Shown: positions 52,193-60,736, numbered from the stretch's first letter. The stretch: DNA of 64,000 nucleotides from Nocardioides carbamazepini (GCF_024614185.1 NZ_JAHTLF010000018.1:345821-409820), one strand, 5' to 3'. Notes: a model not told the origin generated them from the sequence alone. A program made the numbers and translations.

Positions 52193-53557
52193 CTAGACGG
52201 GCGCGGTAGCGGCAGCGGTGGCGCGCGCCGCGGTGTGGCGGTTGACCGGGACGGGCAGCCCGAGATGCCCGCGCAGGGTCGTGGCGTCGTACGCGGCGCG
52301 GAAGACGCCGCGCTCGGTGAGGATCGGCACGACCTCGTCGACGAACCGGCGGAAGTTCGCCGGGTGGTCGACGCCGACGTTGAAGCCGTCGCAGGCGCGC
52401 GCCTCCCACCACTCGACGAGCTTGTCGGCGACGGTCGCCGGCGAGCCGACGAACTCGCTCTTGCGGAAGTGCCGGGTGGCTTCGACGGTCTGGCGCAGCG
52501 TCCAGCCGTTCTCGACCGCTCGCTCGGTGACCGCCTTGGCCTGGGTGAAGAACGAGCGCCGGCCGTGCTCCAGGGTCTCGACCGGGAAGGGCGCGTCGAG
52601 GTCGTACCGGGTGAAGTCGTGCCAGCCGAAGGGGCGGCCGAACTCCGCCAGGGCAGCGGCGAAGGTGTGGTCGCGGTCGTTGTCGGCGGCCTCGATCTCG
52701 CGGGCCTCCTCGTCGGTGTCGCCGACGACGACCTTGATGCCGGGCAGGATCTTGAGGTGCTCGGGGTCGCGGCCGAACCTGGTCCGCGCGCGGCCCTTGA
52801 TGTCGTCGTAGAACGCCTGGCCCGTGGGGATGTCGGGTGCGTGGGTGAAGATGCCCTCGCCCACTCGGGCACCGAGGTCGCGGCCCTGGTCGGAGTCGCC
52901 GGCCTGGAAGACGACCGGGTGCCCCTGGGCCGAGCGCACCAGGTTGAGCGGGCCGCGGACCCGGAAGTAGCTGCCCTCGTGGTCGAGCACGTGCTGCTTG
53001 GCGCGGTCGAGGAAGACGCCGGTCTCCCGGTCACGGACGAAGGCGTCGTCCTCGTAGGAGTCCCACAGCGCTCGCGCGAGCTCGACGAACTCCTGCGCCC
53101 GGCCGTAGCGGGTGTCGTAGTCGTAGTGCTCGTCCAGCCCGTAGTTGGCTGCCGTGCCGGCATCGCCGGTCGTGACCACGTTCCACCCCGCCCGGCCGCC
53201 GCTGATCAGGTCGAGGGAGCCGAGCCGCCGGACCAGGTTGAAGGGGCTGTTGAAGCTCGTCGTCGCGGTGCCGACCAGACCGAGGTGGGTGGTGCGCCCG
53301 GCGAGCGCGCTGAGCAGGGTCAGCGGCTCGAGCCGGTTGAGGTAGTGGGGCGGCGAGTGCGGGGTGATGAACTGGCTGTCCACGACGAACAGCAGGTCGA
53401 AGCGGCCGCGCTCGGCGAGCTGCGCGATCTCGGTGTACCAGTCGAGGCTGACGCTCGCGTCGCCCGGGATGTCCGGGTCCAGCCACAGCGTGTGGCTCCC
53501 CGGACCGCCGGTGCCGTAGGGCACCGCACCCAGGTGGATCTGCCGCTTCGTCGCCAT
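52193..53557 (-). CDS. NtaA/SnaA/DszA-family flavin-dependent monooxygenase
   Basis: A 454-residue LLM-class monooxygenase of the NtaA/SnaA/DszA branch. HLGAVPYGTGGPGSHTLW at the start, RLGSLDLISGGRAGWNVVTTGD, DEHYDYDTRYGRAQEF and VFQAGDSDQGRDLGARVGEGIF are the family landmarks. Members cleave C-S or C-N bonds with reduced FMN, for example in dibenzothiophene sulfone, dimethylsulfide or S-succinocysteine use. It is first in the leftward run and divergent from a LysR gene across 127 bp. Confidence 0.88.
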   Translation of the reverse strand: MATKRQIHLGAVPYGTGGPGSHTLWLDPDIPGDASVSLDWYTEIAQLAERGRFDLLFVVDSQFITPHSPPHYLNRLEPLTLLSALAGRTTHLGLVGTATTSFNSPFNLVRRLGSLDLISGGRAGWNVVTTGDAGTAANYGLDEHYDYDTRYGRAQEFVELARALWDSYEDDAFVRDRETGVFLDRAKQHVLDHEGSYFRVRGPLNLVRSAQGHPVVFQAGDSDQGRDLGARVGEGIFTHAPDIPTGQAFYDDIKGRARTRFGRDPEHLKILPGIKVVVGDTDEEAREIEAADNDRDHTFAAALAEFGRPFGWHDFTRYDLDAPFPVETLEHGRRSFFTQAKAVTERAVENGWTLRQTVEATRHFRKSEFVGSPATVADKLVEWWEARACDGFNVGVDHPANFRRFVDEVVPILTERGVFRAAYDATTLRGHLGLPVPVNRHTAARATAAATAPV

Positions 53558-53643
53558 CCGACCCCACTCCCGCCTCGTCCCGTTGTTTGTCTACCAAGTT
53601 ACTCGGATTAAGGAGGGCGGTCCAACGCGGGTTCGTGATCCGA

Positions 53644-53666
53644 ACCGATCACGGGGCGTGATCGGT
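53644..53666. promoter_or_regulatory. perfect palindrome before the LysR gene
   Basis: ACCGATCACG, a 3-nt centre, and the exact inverse CGTGATCGGT. It contains ATC-N9-GAT, the symmetry of LysR-type sites, and lies 19 bp before the LysR ATG in the divergent intergenic region. Confidence 0.6.
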
Positions 53667-53684
53667 GTCGGTTACTCTTGTTTT

Positions 53685-54563
53685 ATGAGCAAGATTCTGG
53701 ACATTGCCCCGCTGCGCAGCCTGGTCGCCGTCGCGGACTGCGGCGGTTTCCAGCGCGCGGCGACCCATCTCCACCTCAGCCAGGGCGCGGTGAGCCAGCA
53801 CGTACGACGCCTCGAGGGCGTGGTCGGCACCAAGCTGGTCGAGAAGCACGGGCGGGGGTCCCGGTTCACCTCCGGCGGCGAGCGGCTGGTGCAGCACGCC
53901 CGGCAGATCCTGGCGGCGCACGACGACACCCTGCGCAGCTTCGCGGTCGAGCAGGTCGCCCAGGTCACCATCGGCTCCACCGAGCACGCCGCGGCCCAGC
54001 TGCTGCCCTCGCTCGCGGCCGCCCTCGAGCAGGCGGACCCCGGCTACCGGTTCCGGTTCCGCATCGACCGCGGCAACCGGCTGCGCGAGGGACTCCTGGC
54101 GGGATCCATCGACCTGGCCCTCGTGCTCAACGCCGACGACCCGGACGCCGTACCCGTCGGCGAGCTCGACCTCGCCTGGTACTCCTCCCCCACGTGGTCG
54201 CCGCCCCACGCCCCGGAACCGGTGTCGGTCGTCGCCTTCGACAGCCCCTGCAGCCTGCGCAGCCGGGCCCTGGAGACCCTCGCGGCGCACGCCGTACCGG
54301 CGGTCATCGGCGCCGAGGCGATCCAGCTCGCCGGCGTCCAGGCCGCCGTCGGCGCCGGGCTCGGCGTCGCCCTCATGGCCACCCTCGGCCAGACCCCCGA
54401 GGGACTGGTCCGCCGCGACGACCTCCCCACCCCCGAGCCGCTCCGGCTCTCCGTGTGCGCCCGCAGCGGGCTTCCTGCCGACGTGGTCCGGCTGGCGGCG
54501 GGCGCCCTGGCGCCCCTGCTCGCGGCGCCCGCCGGCTCGACCGACACTTCGAGCACCGGGTGA
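53685..54563 (+). CDS. LysR-family regulator
   Basis: A 292-residue LysR-type regulator. The helix-turn-helix is at about residues 8-60 (SLVAVADCGGFQRAATHLHLSQGAVSQHVRRLE). The substrate domain follows (IGSTEHAAAQLLPSLAAALE). I chose the ATG at 53685, just after the palindrome, instead of an earlier in-frame start. It is divergent from the organosulfur run and is its likely activator, with autoregulation through the palindrome. No strong ribosome site is visible, so the message may be leaderless. Confidence 0.87.
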   Translation: MSKILDIAPLRSLVAVADCGGFQRAATHLHLSQGAVSQHVRRLEGVVGTKLVEKHGRGSRFTSGGERLVQHARQILAAHDDTLRSFAVEQVAQVTIGSTEHAAAQLLPSLAAALEQADPGYRFRFRIDRGNRLREGLLAGSIDLALVLNADDPDAVPVGELDLAWYSSPTWSPPHAPEPVSVVAFDSPCSLRSRALETLAAHAVPAVIGAEAIQLAGVQAAVGAGLGVALMATLGQTPEGLVRRDDLPTPEPLRLSVCARSGLPADVVRLAAGALAPLLAAPAGSTDTSSTG

Positions 54564-54564
54564 G

Positions 54565-54584
54565 CCGGCCGCCCGCCGGGCCGG
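54565..54584. terminator. hairpin between convergent genes
   Basis: CCGGCC with GGCCGG and an 8-nt loop, directly after the LysR stop and before the convergent gene end. Confidence 0.45.
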
Positions 54585-54601
54585 TCGACCTGGTGGACCG
54601 C

Positions 54602-55327
54602 CTATCCGGTCCGCCCCGCCGTGACGGTCTCGGCGGCGTCCCGGATCCAGCTACGGAACTCCACGGCGAGGTGCTCGCAGTGCCCCTCGATCATCGCGTC
54701 GGGGGCCGCGGACGAGTACAGCACCCGGACCACCACCTCCGAGCCGTACTCCGTGTCGCGCGCCTGGTGCAGGCAGTAGGCGAAGGGGGTGTCGTCGGCG
54801 AGCATCAGCACGGCGCTCGCGAGCGTGACCGGGTACGACGGGTCGAGGAACGCGGCGACCGCCTCGGGCAGCTCGGGCCCCATGTCGGCCTTGAACCGAG
54901 CCAGGTGCCCTCCGATCGGCTCCACATTGCCGCCGTTCGCGAAGTCGGGCGGCTGCACGTAGTGCTCGGGATGGGCGAACAGCATCGCCATCTTGTCGGC
55001 AAGGGTCCCCGTCGTGAACCTGCTGCGGAACCACTCCGCGAGCTCGGTCCCCGTGATCCCGCGGACCGTCATCTCGGCCTTGGACTCGCGATAGGTGCCG
55101 TCGGACGCCCCGATGAGCGCCTTGTGGTAGCGATCCCCCTCGCTGATCTGGTCGGCCAGCAGGTCCATCAGGGGCTGGCCGGCGGCGATGGTCCGCAGGT
55201 TCCGCAGCGCCCGCCGGGCGGCCTTCAGCTCCCAGCGGTCGACATCCGTGTCGTCGAGCGTGCGGCCCATGGTCCGCACCTCGATGGTGACGGGTCGTGC
55301 ACGTCCTGGCTCTGCGGCGTTGCTCAT
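54602..55327 (-). CDS. conserved-looking hypothetical protein
   Basis: A 241-residue soluble protein that I do not recognise. It starts MSNAAEPGRARPVTIEVRTM; the second half has a mixed alpha/beta look with ADDTPFAYCLHQARDTE and SEVVVRVLYSSAAPD, and single His/Cys residues in IEGHCEHLAVEF. No signal peptide or membrane segment. AAGGAGAGG is placed correctly before the ATG at 55327, which overlaps the MFS stop by 4 bp, so it is made together with the exporter. Confidence 0.7.
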   Translation of the reverse strand: MSNAAEPGRARPVTIEVRTMGRTLDDTDVDRWELKAARRALRNLRTIAAGQPLMDLLADQISEGDRYHKALIGASDGTYRESKAEMTVRGITGTELAEWFRSRFTTGTLADKMAMLFAHPEHYVQPPDFANGGNVEPIGGHLARFKADMGPELPEAVAAFLDPSYPVTLASAVLMLADDTPFAYCLHQARDTEYGSEVVVRVLYSSAAPDAMIEGHCEHLAVEFRSWIRDAAETVTAGRTG

Positions 55328-56589
55328 GGTGTGGTCCTCTCCTTGGTTGCGATCTTGAGATCGGGGGTGCCCCGGGGCACAGCGGTCGTCTCCAGCGGAG
55401 GCTCGAGCCCCGGTTGCCGGCCCAGGGCTCCGGCCAGCAGCCCGCCCGCCACCGCGACGACCAGGACGAGGACCAGGAACGCGCTGGTCAGCCCGATCTG
55501 ACCGGAGACCAGCCCGACCACCGGCGGTGCGGCGAAGGCAGCGCCGTAGCGAGCGGTCTGGGCCGTCGCCACCCCGAGGGCGGGAGCCGACTGGGTCGCC
55601 GCGGCCGCACTGATGCCGCAGGGGTAGAGGAGCGCCACACCGGCGCCGAGCACGCCGAGTCCCACCAGCACCGCCCACGGCTCGTGGGTCGCCAGGGCCA
55701 GCGAGAAGGCGGCCGCGCCGGCGACGATCCCGGTGCGGACCAGCGCGGCGGCGCTGTAGGCCTGTCGTAGCCGATCGCCGACCAGCTGCACGGCCCCGAG
55801 GCCGACCAGGAGGGCCACGACCGAGAAGGCGGCGACACCGTCGGAGGTGCCGAGGTCGCGGGTCATGAGGAGGGTCCCGAAGCTGGCGACGCTGAGCTCG
55901 ACCGAGGTGATCAGGAAGATCACCGCGACGATGCCGAGCAGGCGCCGCGACAGCACCGGGACGGCGATGGCCGTCAGCCTTCGCGGCTCACCGCCACGTT
56001 CGGCCCGGAGGTCGAGCAGGAGTGCACCCGCGGCCAGACCGACCAGCCAGACGGCGACTCCCACCCCGACGAGATAGGGCAGGGTCGGTACGCCGAGACC
56101 GATCGAGACACCCCCGCTGACGCCGCCGACGAGCATGCCGACCGTGAGCGAGCCGATGAACGACGGCATCAGCGGCCGGCCCTCGGCACGCTCGAAGGAG
56201 CTGGCCGAGGTGGCGGCCGCGACCTCGACCGCAGCTGACGCGCAGCCGGCGAGGAAGACAGCGGCGACGAAGCCGGCGAAGGTGCTCGCGGCACCGATCC
56301 CGGCGACCGCGGCACCGAGCAGGACGACCGCCGGGACGGAGGTGGCGCGCACGCCCCACCGCGAGACCACCGGGCCCAGGATCGCGATCGTGAGCACCGA
56401 CCCCAGACCGACCGCGCTGAAGCCGAGACCCACCTGGGCGTCGGTCAGACCGGCCCGGTCGGCGATGTTCGGCGTGTGCGGCAGCCAGCTCATCGACACG
56501 AAGCCCTGGCTGACGAAGAGGGCGTAGGTCGCTGTCCGGGCCCGACGCAGGCGCCCTGCTCCGGAGGAAGTCTCGGTACGTCCGTTCAT
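55324..56589 (-). CDS. MFS transporter
   Basis: A 421-residue MFS carrier with about 12 membrane segments. Early motif GLGSVLTIAILGPVVSRWGVRATSV fits the family loop. It resembles YbjJ/CynX-like and drug-exporter carriers without a clear substrate. The ATG at 56589 is divergent from a TetR gene at 56688; the region between them holds an inverted repeat that suits a TetR operator. An export role under TetR repression is the likely plan. Confidence 0.85.
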   Translation of the reverse strand: MNGRTETSSGAGRLRRARTATYALFVSQGFVSMSWLPHTPNIADRAGLTDAQVGLGFSAVGLGSVLTIAILGPVVSRWGVRATSVPAVVLLGAAVAGIGAASTFAGFVAAVFLAGCASAAVEVAAATSASSFERAEGRPLMPSFIGSLTVGMLVGGVSGGVSIGLGVPTLPYLVGVGVAVWLVGLAAGALLLDLRAERGGEPRRLTAIAVPVLSRRLLGIVAVIFLITSVELSVASFGTLLMTRDLGTSDGVAAFSVVALLVGLGAVQLVGDRLRQAYSAAALVRTGIVAGAAAFSLALATHEPWAVLVGLGVLGAGVALLYPCGISAAAATQSAPALGVATAQTARYGAAFAAPPVVGLVSGQIGLTSAFLVLVLVVAVAGGLLAGALGRQPGLEPPLETTAVPRGTPDLKIATKERTTP

Positions 56590-56646
56590 GGGGAGCCGTC
56601 CTGAAATCTCATCGCTGACCTGCGGGCCCGAGCTGTCAGTGAAATT

Positions 56647-56666
56647 AAGATGCAGCATCGCATCTT
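56647..56666. promoter_or_regulatory. candidate operator for the TetR/MFS pair
   Basis: AAGATGC-N6-GCATCTT, a perfect inverted repeat in the 98-bp divergent gap. A further half site, AAGATGC, occurs at 56677-56683. Confidence 0.55.
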
Positions 56667-56687
56667 GTCAAGGAATAAGATGCGCTC

Positions 56688-57317
56688 ATGAGTCTTGCTC
56701 GGCCTGAGGCCTCTCCGAACCGACGGCGCCGCGGGTCGGAGCTCGAGGCAGCCCTCCTCGACGCCGCTTGGGACGAGCTCAACGAGCACGGCTACGCCGC
56801 CCTGACCTTCGACGGGGTCGCCCGGCGCGCCCGGACCTCCCGGCCGGTCGTCAACCGCCGCTGGACCACCAAGGACGCCCTCGCCCGCGATGCGATCGCT
56901 CGCGCGAGCAGCCGCTTCGTGCTCACCGATCCAGCGACCGGGTCGGTCCGCGACGACGTCATCGACCTGCTCCGCCAGCTCAACTCAGCCTTCGTCGGGT
57001 TCGCGGCAGCCATGACCGCGCAGCTCGCGGCGTTCTTCGAGGAGACCGGTACGACGCCCGCGGATCTCCGCAAGAGCCTGTTGGGCGACCGGTGGACGCT
57101 GATCGAGTCGGTCATCCGGCGCGGAGCCGAGCGCGGCGAGATCGACAGCACGCTGCTGACCCCGCGCATCCTCAGCCTGCCGTTCGACCTGCTGCGTCAC
57201 GACGTGCTGATGAACCTCGCGCCACTGTCGGACGCGGACATCCGCGAGATCGTCGACACCGTCTTCCTGCCCCTGGTCGCGGCGACGCCCGCCCGAGCCG
57301 GGCGACCGGACGGGTGA
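56688..57317 (+). CDS. TetR-family regulator
   Basis: A 209-residue TetR regulator. The helix-turn-helix spans about residues 20-65 (LLDAAWDELNEHGYAALTFDGVARRARTSRPVVNRRW), followed by the TetR_C-type helices. The typical YxYF position reads NRRW. It is divergent from the MFS gene with a clear inverted repeat between them. It probably represses both itself and the exporter. Confidence 0.87.
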   Translation: MSLARPEASPNRRRRGSELEAALLDAAWDELNEHGYAALTFDGVARRARTSRPVVNRRWTTKDALARDAIARASSRFVLTDPATGSVRDDVIDLLRQLNSAFVGFAAAMTAQLAAFFEETGTTPADLRKSLLGDRWTLIESVIRRGAERGEIDSTLLTPRILSLPFDLLRHDVLMNLAPLSDADIREIVDTVFLPLVAATPARAGRPDG

Positions 57318-57415
57318 TCTTGGACGAACCGCCGGCTCCGGCGAACCGTCACCACTAACGTGACCGTCGGCCCACCCATGGCCTCCCTACCCCCGCCCCC
57401 GAGAGGACATCCCCC

Positions 57416-58279
57416 ATGCGCATCCCCACCAAGGGCAGCGGTCCGGCCGCACTCGTGATCGCACTCCTCGCGCTCCTCGTCGCCGTGTCCGGCACCTCCT
57501 ACGCCGCGGTGGTGGCCAGCAGGAACTCGGTCGACACCGCCGCGCTGCGCGACCACGCCGTCACCACCTCCAAGATCGACAGGCAGGCCGTCACCCGCGC
57601 GAAGATCGACCAGGGTGCGGTCGGCTCCGGCAAGGTGCGCGACGGCAGCCTGCGCGCACACGACTTCCGCGCCGGAGAGCTCCCGTCCGGCGGGGCGGGC
57701 GCCGCCGGGGCGAACGGCGCGACGGGCGAGGCCGGCTCGCCGGGTGCGGCCGGGCCGCAGGGGCCGGCCGGACCGATCGGGCCGCAGGGGCCGGCCGGGC
57801 CGCAGGGGCCCGCCGGAGCACAGGGCGAACCCGGCGAGAACGGGGCCTACACGCTCTACGACTACAGCGAGCCCAACAGCATCGCGATCCCGATCCTGCT
57901 GGTGAACAGCCCGCAGAACGTCAGTGGCATGGCCTTCACCAAGCTCGGCGCCGGGCCCGCCTTCCTCGGGCCCGTCGGACTCGCGTTCACCCGCGCGGGC
58001 ACCTACCGGATCAGCTACGGCATCGATGTCCAGGTGCCCCTCGCGTCCGTCGCCATCACCACCTTCGCCACCAAGGGCACCGGCCAGCCGACCGACCCGG
58101 TGGTGCCCGGCAGCAAGACCAGCCGGACGCTGAGCAACGCGGTCCTCGCCAGCGAGCGCGTCAGCCAGGACTTCCTGGTGGAGGTCGCGGCGGGCGACAC
58201 CGTCACCGTCTTCGTGCAGTCGAGTCTCCTCGGGGCCGTCCGCACCAGCCAGCAGGTCGACGTGGAGCTGGTCGGCTGA
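57416..58279 (+). CDS. collagen-like surface protein
   Basis: A 287-residue protein. Residues 10-35 form a signal peptide or membrane anchor (AALVIALLALLVAVSGTSYAAVV). Two or three imperfect repeats of the type DTAALRDHAVTTSKI/DRQAVTRAKI/DQGAVGSGKV follow at 40-75. Residues 92-142 are 17 unbroken Gly-X-Y triplets rich in GPQGPAGP. The rest is a beta-rich globular domain like the C-terminal domains of BclA-type proteins, which trimerise. It probably sits on the cell surface; function unknown. The ribosome site GAGAGG lies upstream of the ATG at 57416. Confidence 0.82.
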   Translation: MRIPTKGSGPAALVIALLALLVAVSGTSYAAVVASRNSVDTAALRDHAVTTSKIDRQAVTRAKIDQGAVGSGKVRDGSLRAHDFRAGELPSGGAGAAGANGATGEAGSPGAAGPQGPAGPIGPQGPAGPQGPAGAQGEPGENGAYTLYDYSEPNSIAIPILLVNSPQNVSGMAFTKLGAGPAFLGPVGLAFTRAGTYRISYGIDVQVPLASVAITTFATKGTGQPTDPVVPGSKTSRTLSNAVLASERVSQDFLVEVAAGDTVTVFVQSSLLGAVRTSQQVDVELVG

Positions 58280-58314
58280 GACCGGCGAGGTCCCGCCCCG
58301 TGCGCACCTGATCC

Positions 58315-58349
58315 AGGGTGCCGGCCGGCCGACGCCGGCTCGGCACCCT
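58315..58349. terminator. bidirectional hairpin between convergent genes
   Basis: AGGGTGCCG pairs with CGGCACCCT; inside, CCGGC pairs with GCCGG. It lies between the collagen-like gene and the convergent small gene, touching the latter's stop codon. Confidence 0.65.
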
Positions 58350-58609
58350 CAGGCGTCCTCGGGCCCCTGCGCGGCCCCGCGGGGGACCGGACCGGCCGCA
58401 TGCCGGATGACCGTGCGGTGGAGCGGGAGTGCGACAGGGCCCCGGCGTCGTACGCCGGTGGCCGCGTCGACGACGTAGAGCCACACCACGCCGGGGACGG
58501 CGGCGCGCGCGACCTGGATCCGGCTGCGGCCGGCGGTGCCGGGCAGCGTCACGATGTCGCCGGGCCCGAGCAGGGCCGCGGCGACGGTCTCGGTGGTGCC
58601 CTCGTCCAT
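58349..58609 (-). CDS. small hypothetical protein
   Basis: An 86-residue basic protein: MDEGTTETVAAALLGPGDIV, then QVARAAVPGVVWLYVVDAATG. It looks like a small beta-barrel, but I recognise no family. It is divergent from the ArsR gene across 103 bp. A longer upstream frame adds about 11 residues; the ATG at 58609 is chosen for length and position. Confidence 0.5.
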   Translation of the reverse strand: MDEGTTETVAAALLGPGDIVTLPGTAGRSRIQVARAAVPGVVWLYVVDAATGVRRRGPVALPLHRTVIRHAAGPVPRGAAQGPEDA

Positions 58610-58640
58610 AGGCCCTGCCCATCTCCTTCGCGAGAGAATC

Positions 58641-58671
58641 ACTATATGAAGACTTCTTCAAGTCATGTAGT
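58641..58671. promoter_or_regulatory. candidate ArsR operator
   Basis: ACTATATGA and TCATGTAGT form an imperfect inverted repeat (one mismatch) with a 13-nt spacer, AT-rich in a GC-rich setting, 42 bp before the ArsR start. Such dyads are usual for ArsR proteins. Confidence 0.5.
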
Positions 58672-58712
58672 CTAGCGACCGCCGGTGCGGATACGAGAGG
58701 GAGGTCGCCGCG

Positions 58713-59048
58713 ATGGGTGTTCCGCTCTACCAGACGAAGGCCGAGTTCTTCCGGACCCTGGGCCACCCCGCCCGGATCCGGATCCTCGAGCTGCTCGCCG
58801 AGCGCGACCACGCGGTCCACGAGCTGCTCGAGCAGATCGCCATCGAGCCCAGCAACCTCTCACAGCAGCTCGCCGTGCTCCGCCGTACGTCGCTGGTGGT
58901 CTCGCGCCGCGAAGGCACGGCGGTCGTCTACTCCATCAGCGTCCCCGAGGTCCGCGACCTCCTCCTCTCGGCCCGCCGGATCCTGGTCGGGCTCGCCGAG
59001 ACGCGCTCCGAGTTCGAGGACGAGCTCATGGTCCCCGACCGCCGATGA
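58713..59048 (+). CDS. ArsR-family regulator
   Basis: A 111-residue winged-helix repressor. It reads FFRTLGHPARIRILELLAERD, then the recognition helix IEPSNLSQQLAVLRRTSLVVSRREG and VVYSISVPEVRDLL. There is no Cys at all, so it does not sense metals through the classical thiolate site. The stop overlaps the sulfate permease start (ATGA). It probably represses the pair through the AT-rich dyad upstream, with an unknown signal; sulfide- or persulfide-type sensors of this family need Cys, which argues against them. Confidence 0.87.
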   Translation: MGVPLYQTKAEFFRTLGHPARIRILELLAERDHAVHELLEQIAIEPSNLSQQLAVLRRTSLVVSRREGTAVVYSISVPEVRDLLLSARRILVGLAETRSEFEDELMVPDRR

Positions 59049-60730
59049 GCGCCCTGACGGCGCGGGTCCGTCAGCTCGCGCCTCGGCGGGAGGACTGGAC
59101 CCAGGCCCGTCCTCGCCGCGACCTGACGGCCGGCGTCATGGTCGCCCTGGTCGCGCTGCCCCTCGCGCTCGGCTTCGGCGTGAGCTCCGGTGTCGGCGCG
59201 GGCGCGGGCATCGTGACGGCGGTCGTCGCCGGCGCCGTAGCGGCGGTCTTCGGAGGCAGCCACGTCCAGGTCAGCGGGCCCACCGGGGCGATGACCGTCG
59301 TCCTCATCCCCATCGTCGCCGCGCACGGCGTCGACGGTGTCCTGGTCGTCGGCCTCCTCGCCGGACTGATGCTGCTCGTGCTGGCCGTGACCGGCGCGGG
59401 CCGCGCGATCCGCTACGTGCCCGTCACCGTCATCGAGGGCTTCACGGCCGGCATCGCCGTGATCATCGCGCTCCAGCAGCTGCCCGCCGCCCTGGGTGTC
59501 GACGTGCACGCGGAGCGGATCCTGGTGCTCGCCGGTGACGCGGTGCGGGCCTGGGTCGCCGAGCCGGACCTCACCGCGCCCGCGACGGCCGTGCTGGTCG
59601 CGGCGGTCATCGTCGCGTTCGCCCGGCTCCGCGCCGGCTTCCCGGCAGCTCTGGTCCTGGTCGCCCTGGCGACCGGCGCGAACGCCCTCCTCGGCCGCGA
59701 CGGCGAGCGCCCCTTGGACACCATCGGCACGATCCCCTCCGGTCTGCCGGCTCCCCGGCTGCCGTCGGTGCCCTGGGGCGATCTCGACACCCTGGTGCTC
59801 GCCGCGGTGGCGGTCGCCACGCTCGGCGCCCTGGAGAGCCTCCTGTCGGCGACGGTGGCCGACGCGATGAGCGTGGGGCAGCGCCACGACCCGGACCGCG
59901 AGCTGCTCGGGCAGGGTCTCGCCAACGTCGCCAGCCCGCTCTTCGGCGGCATCCCCGCCACCGCCGCCATCGCCCGGACAGCGGTGAACGTCCGCTCCGG
60001 CGCCCACTCCCGACTGGCCGCTCTCAGCCACGCGGTCCTGCTGCTGATCGTCGTCCTCGTGGCCGCACAGTGGGTGGGCCATATCCCCCTCGCCGCGCTG
60101 GCCGGCGTCCTGATCGCGACGGCCGTGCAGATGGTCCGCATCTCCAGCCTCGGCCCCCTCCTCCGCGCGACCCGCGGCGACGCTGCCACGCTGCTCATCA
60201 CCGCCGTCGCCACCGTCGCCCTCGACCTGGTCCTCGCGGTGATCATCGGCTTGGTGGCAGCAGGGTTCTTCGCCCTGCGCGAGACCGCCACGACCGCGCG
60301 GTTGGAGGAGGTGCCGCTCGACGAGAGTGACCATCACGACGAGGAGCGGCGCCTCCTCGACGAGCACATCGTCGCCTACCGCCTCGACGGACCGCTGTTC
60401 TTCGCCGCCGCGCACGACTTCCTGCTCGAGCTCACCCAGGTCAAGCAGGTCCGCGTCGTCGTGCTGCGCATGTCCCGCCTCACCACTGTCGACGCCACCG
60501 GCGCGCACGTCCTGGCCGACACCATCGAGCGGCTCGAGCGGCGCGGTGTCACCGTGCTGCTCTCCGGCACCCGCCCCGCCCATCTCGCGGTGCTGGAGCG
60601 ACTGGGCGTCCGGCACCGGCTCGCCCACGAGCGCCATGTCTTCGCGACCACCCCCGAGGCGATCGCGCACGCCCGGCTGCACGCCGCCCGCGTGGCCCAC
60701 GACGCGGGCACCTCGACGCCGGCCGGCTGA
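59045..60730 (+). CDS. SulP-family anion permease with STAS domain
   Basis: A 561-residue SulP transporter. About 10-12 membrane segments cover residues 25-410 (VMVALVALPLALGFGVSSGVGAGAGI; GGSHVQVSGPTGAMTVVL; GLANVASPLFGGIPATAAIARTAVNVRSG), and a STAS domain occupies about 430-545 (YRLDGPLFFAAAHDF, MSRLTTVDATGAHVL). SulP proteins carry sulfate, bicarbonate or other anions. The ATG at 59045 overlaps the ArsR stop; the frame is open far upstream without homology. The sulfur operon nearby favours sulfate. Confidence 0.88.
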   Translation: MSALTARVRQLAPRREDWTQARPRRDLTAGVMVALVALPLALGFGVSSGVGAGAGIVTAVVAGAVAAVFGGSHVQVSGPTGAMTVVLIPIVAAHGVDGVLVVGLLAGLMLLVLAVTGAGRAIRYVPVTVIEGFTAGIAVIIALQQLPAALGVDVHAERILVLAGDAVRAWVAEPDLTAPATAVLVAAVIVAFARLRAGFPAALVLVALATGANALLGRDGERPLDTIGTIPSGLPAPRLPSVPWGDLDTLVLAAVAVATLGALESLLSATVADAMSVGQRHDPDRELLGQGLANVASPLFGGIPATAAIARTAVNVRSGAHSRLAALSHAVLLLIVVLVAAQWVGHIPLAALAGVLIATAVQMVRISSLGPLLRATRGDAATLLITAVATVALDLVLAVIIGLVAAGFFALRETATTARLEEVPLDESDHHDEERRLLDEHIVAYRLDGPLFFAAAHDFLLELTQVKQVRVVVLRMSRLTTVDATGAHVLADTIERLERRGVTVLLSGTRPAHLAVLERLGVRHRLAHERHVFATTPEAIAHARLHAARVAHDAGTSTPAG

Positions 60731-60736
60731 CCGCCC

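Noticed and set aside
50459..53611. A 1050-codon open frame on the plus strand
   Set aside because: It runs antisense to the receptor and monooxygenase genes, has Arg/Gly/Ala-rich shadow composition, and contains the 10-bp repeat as GVSGCLGVSR. No protein homology is visible.
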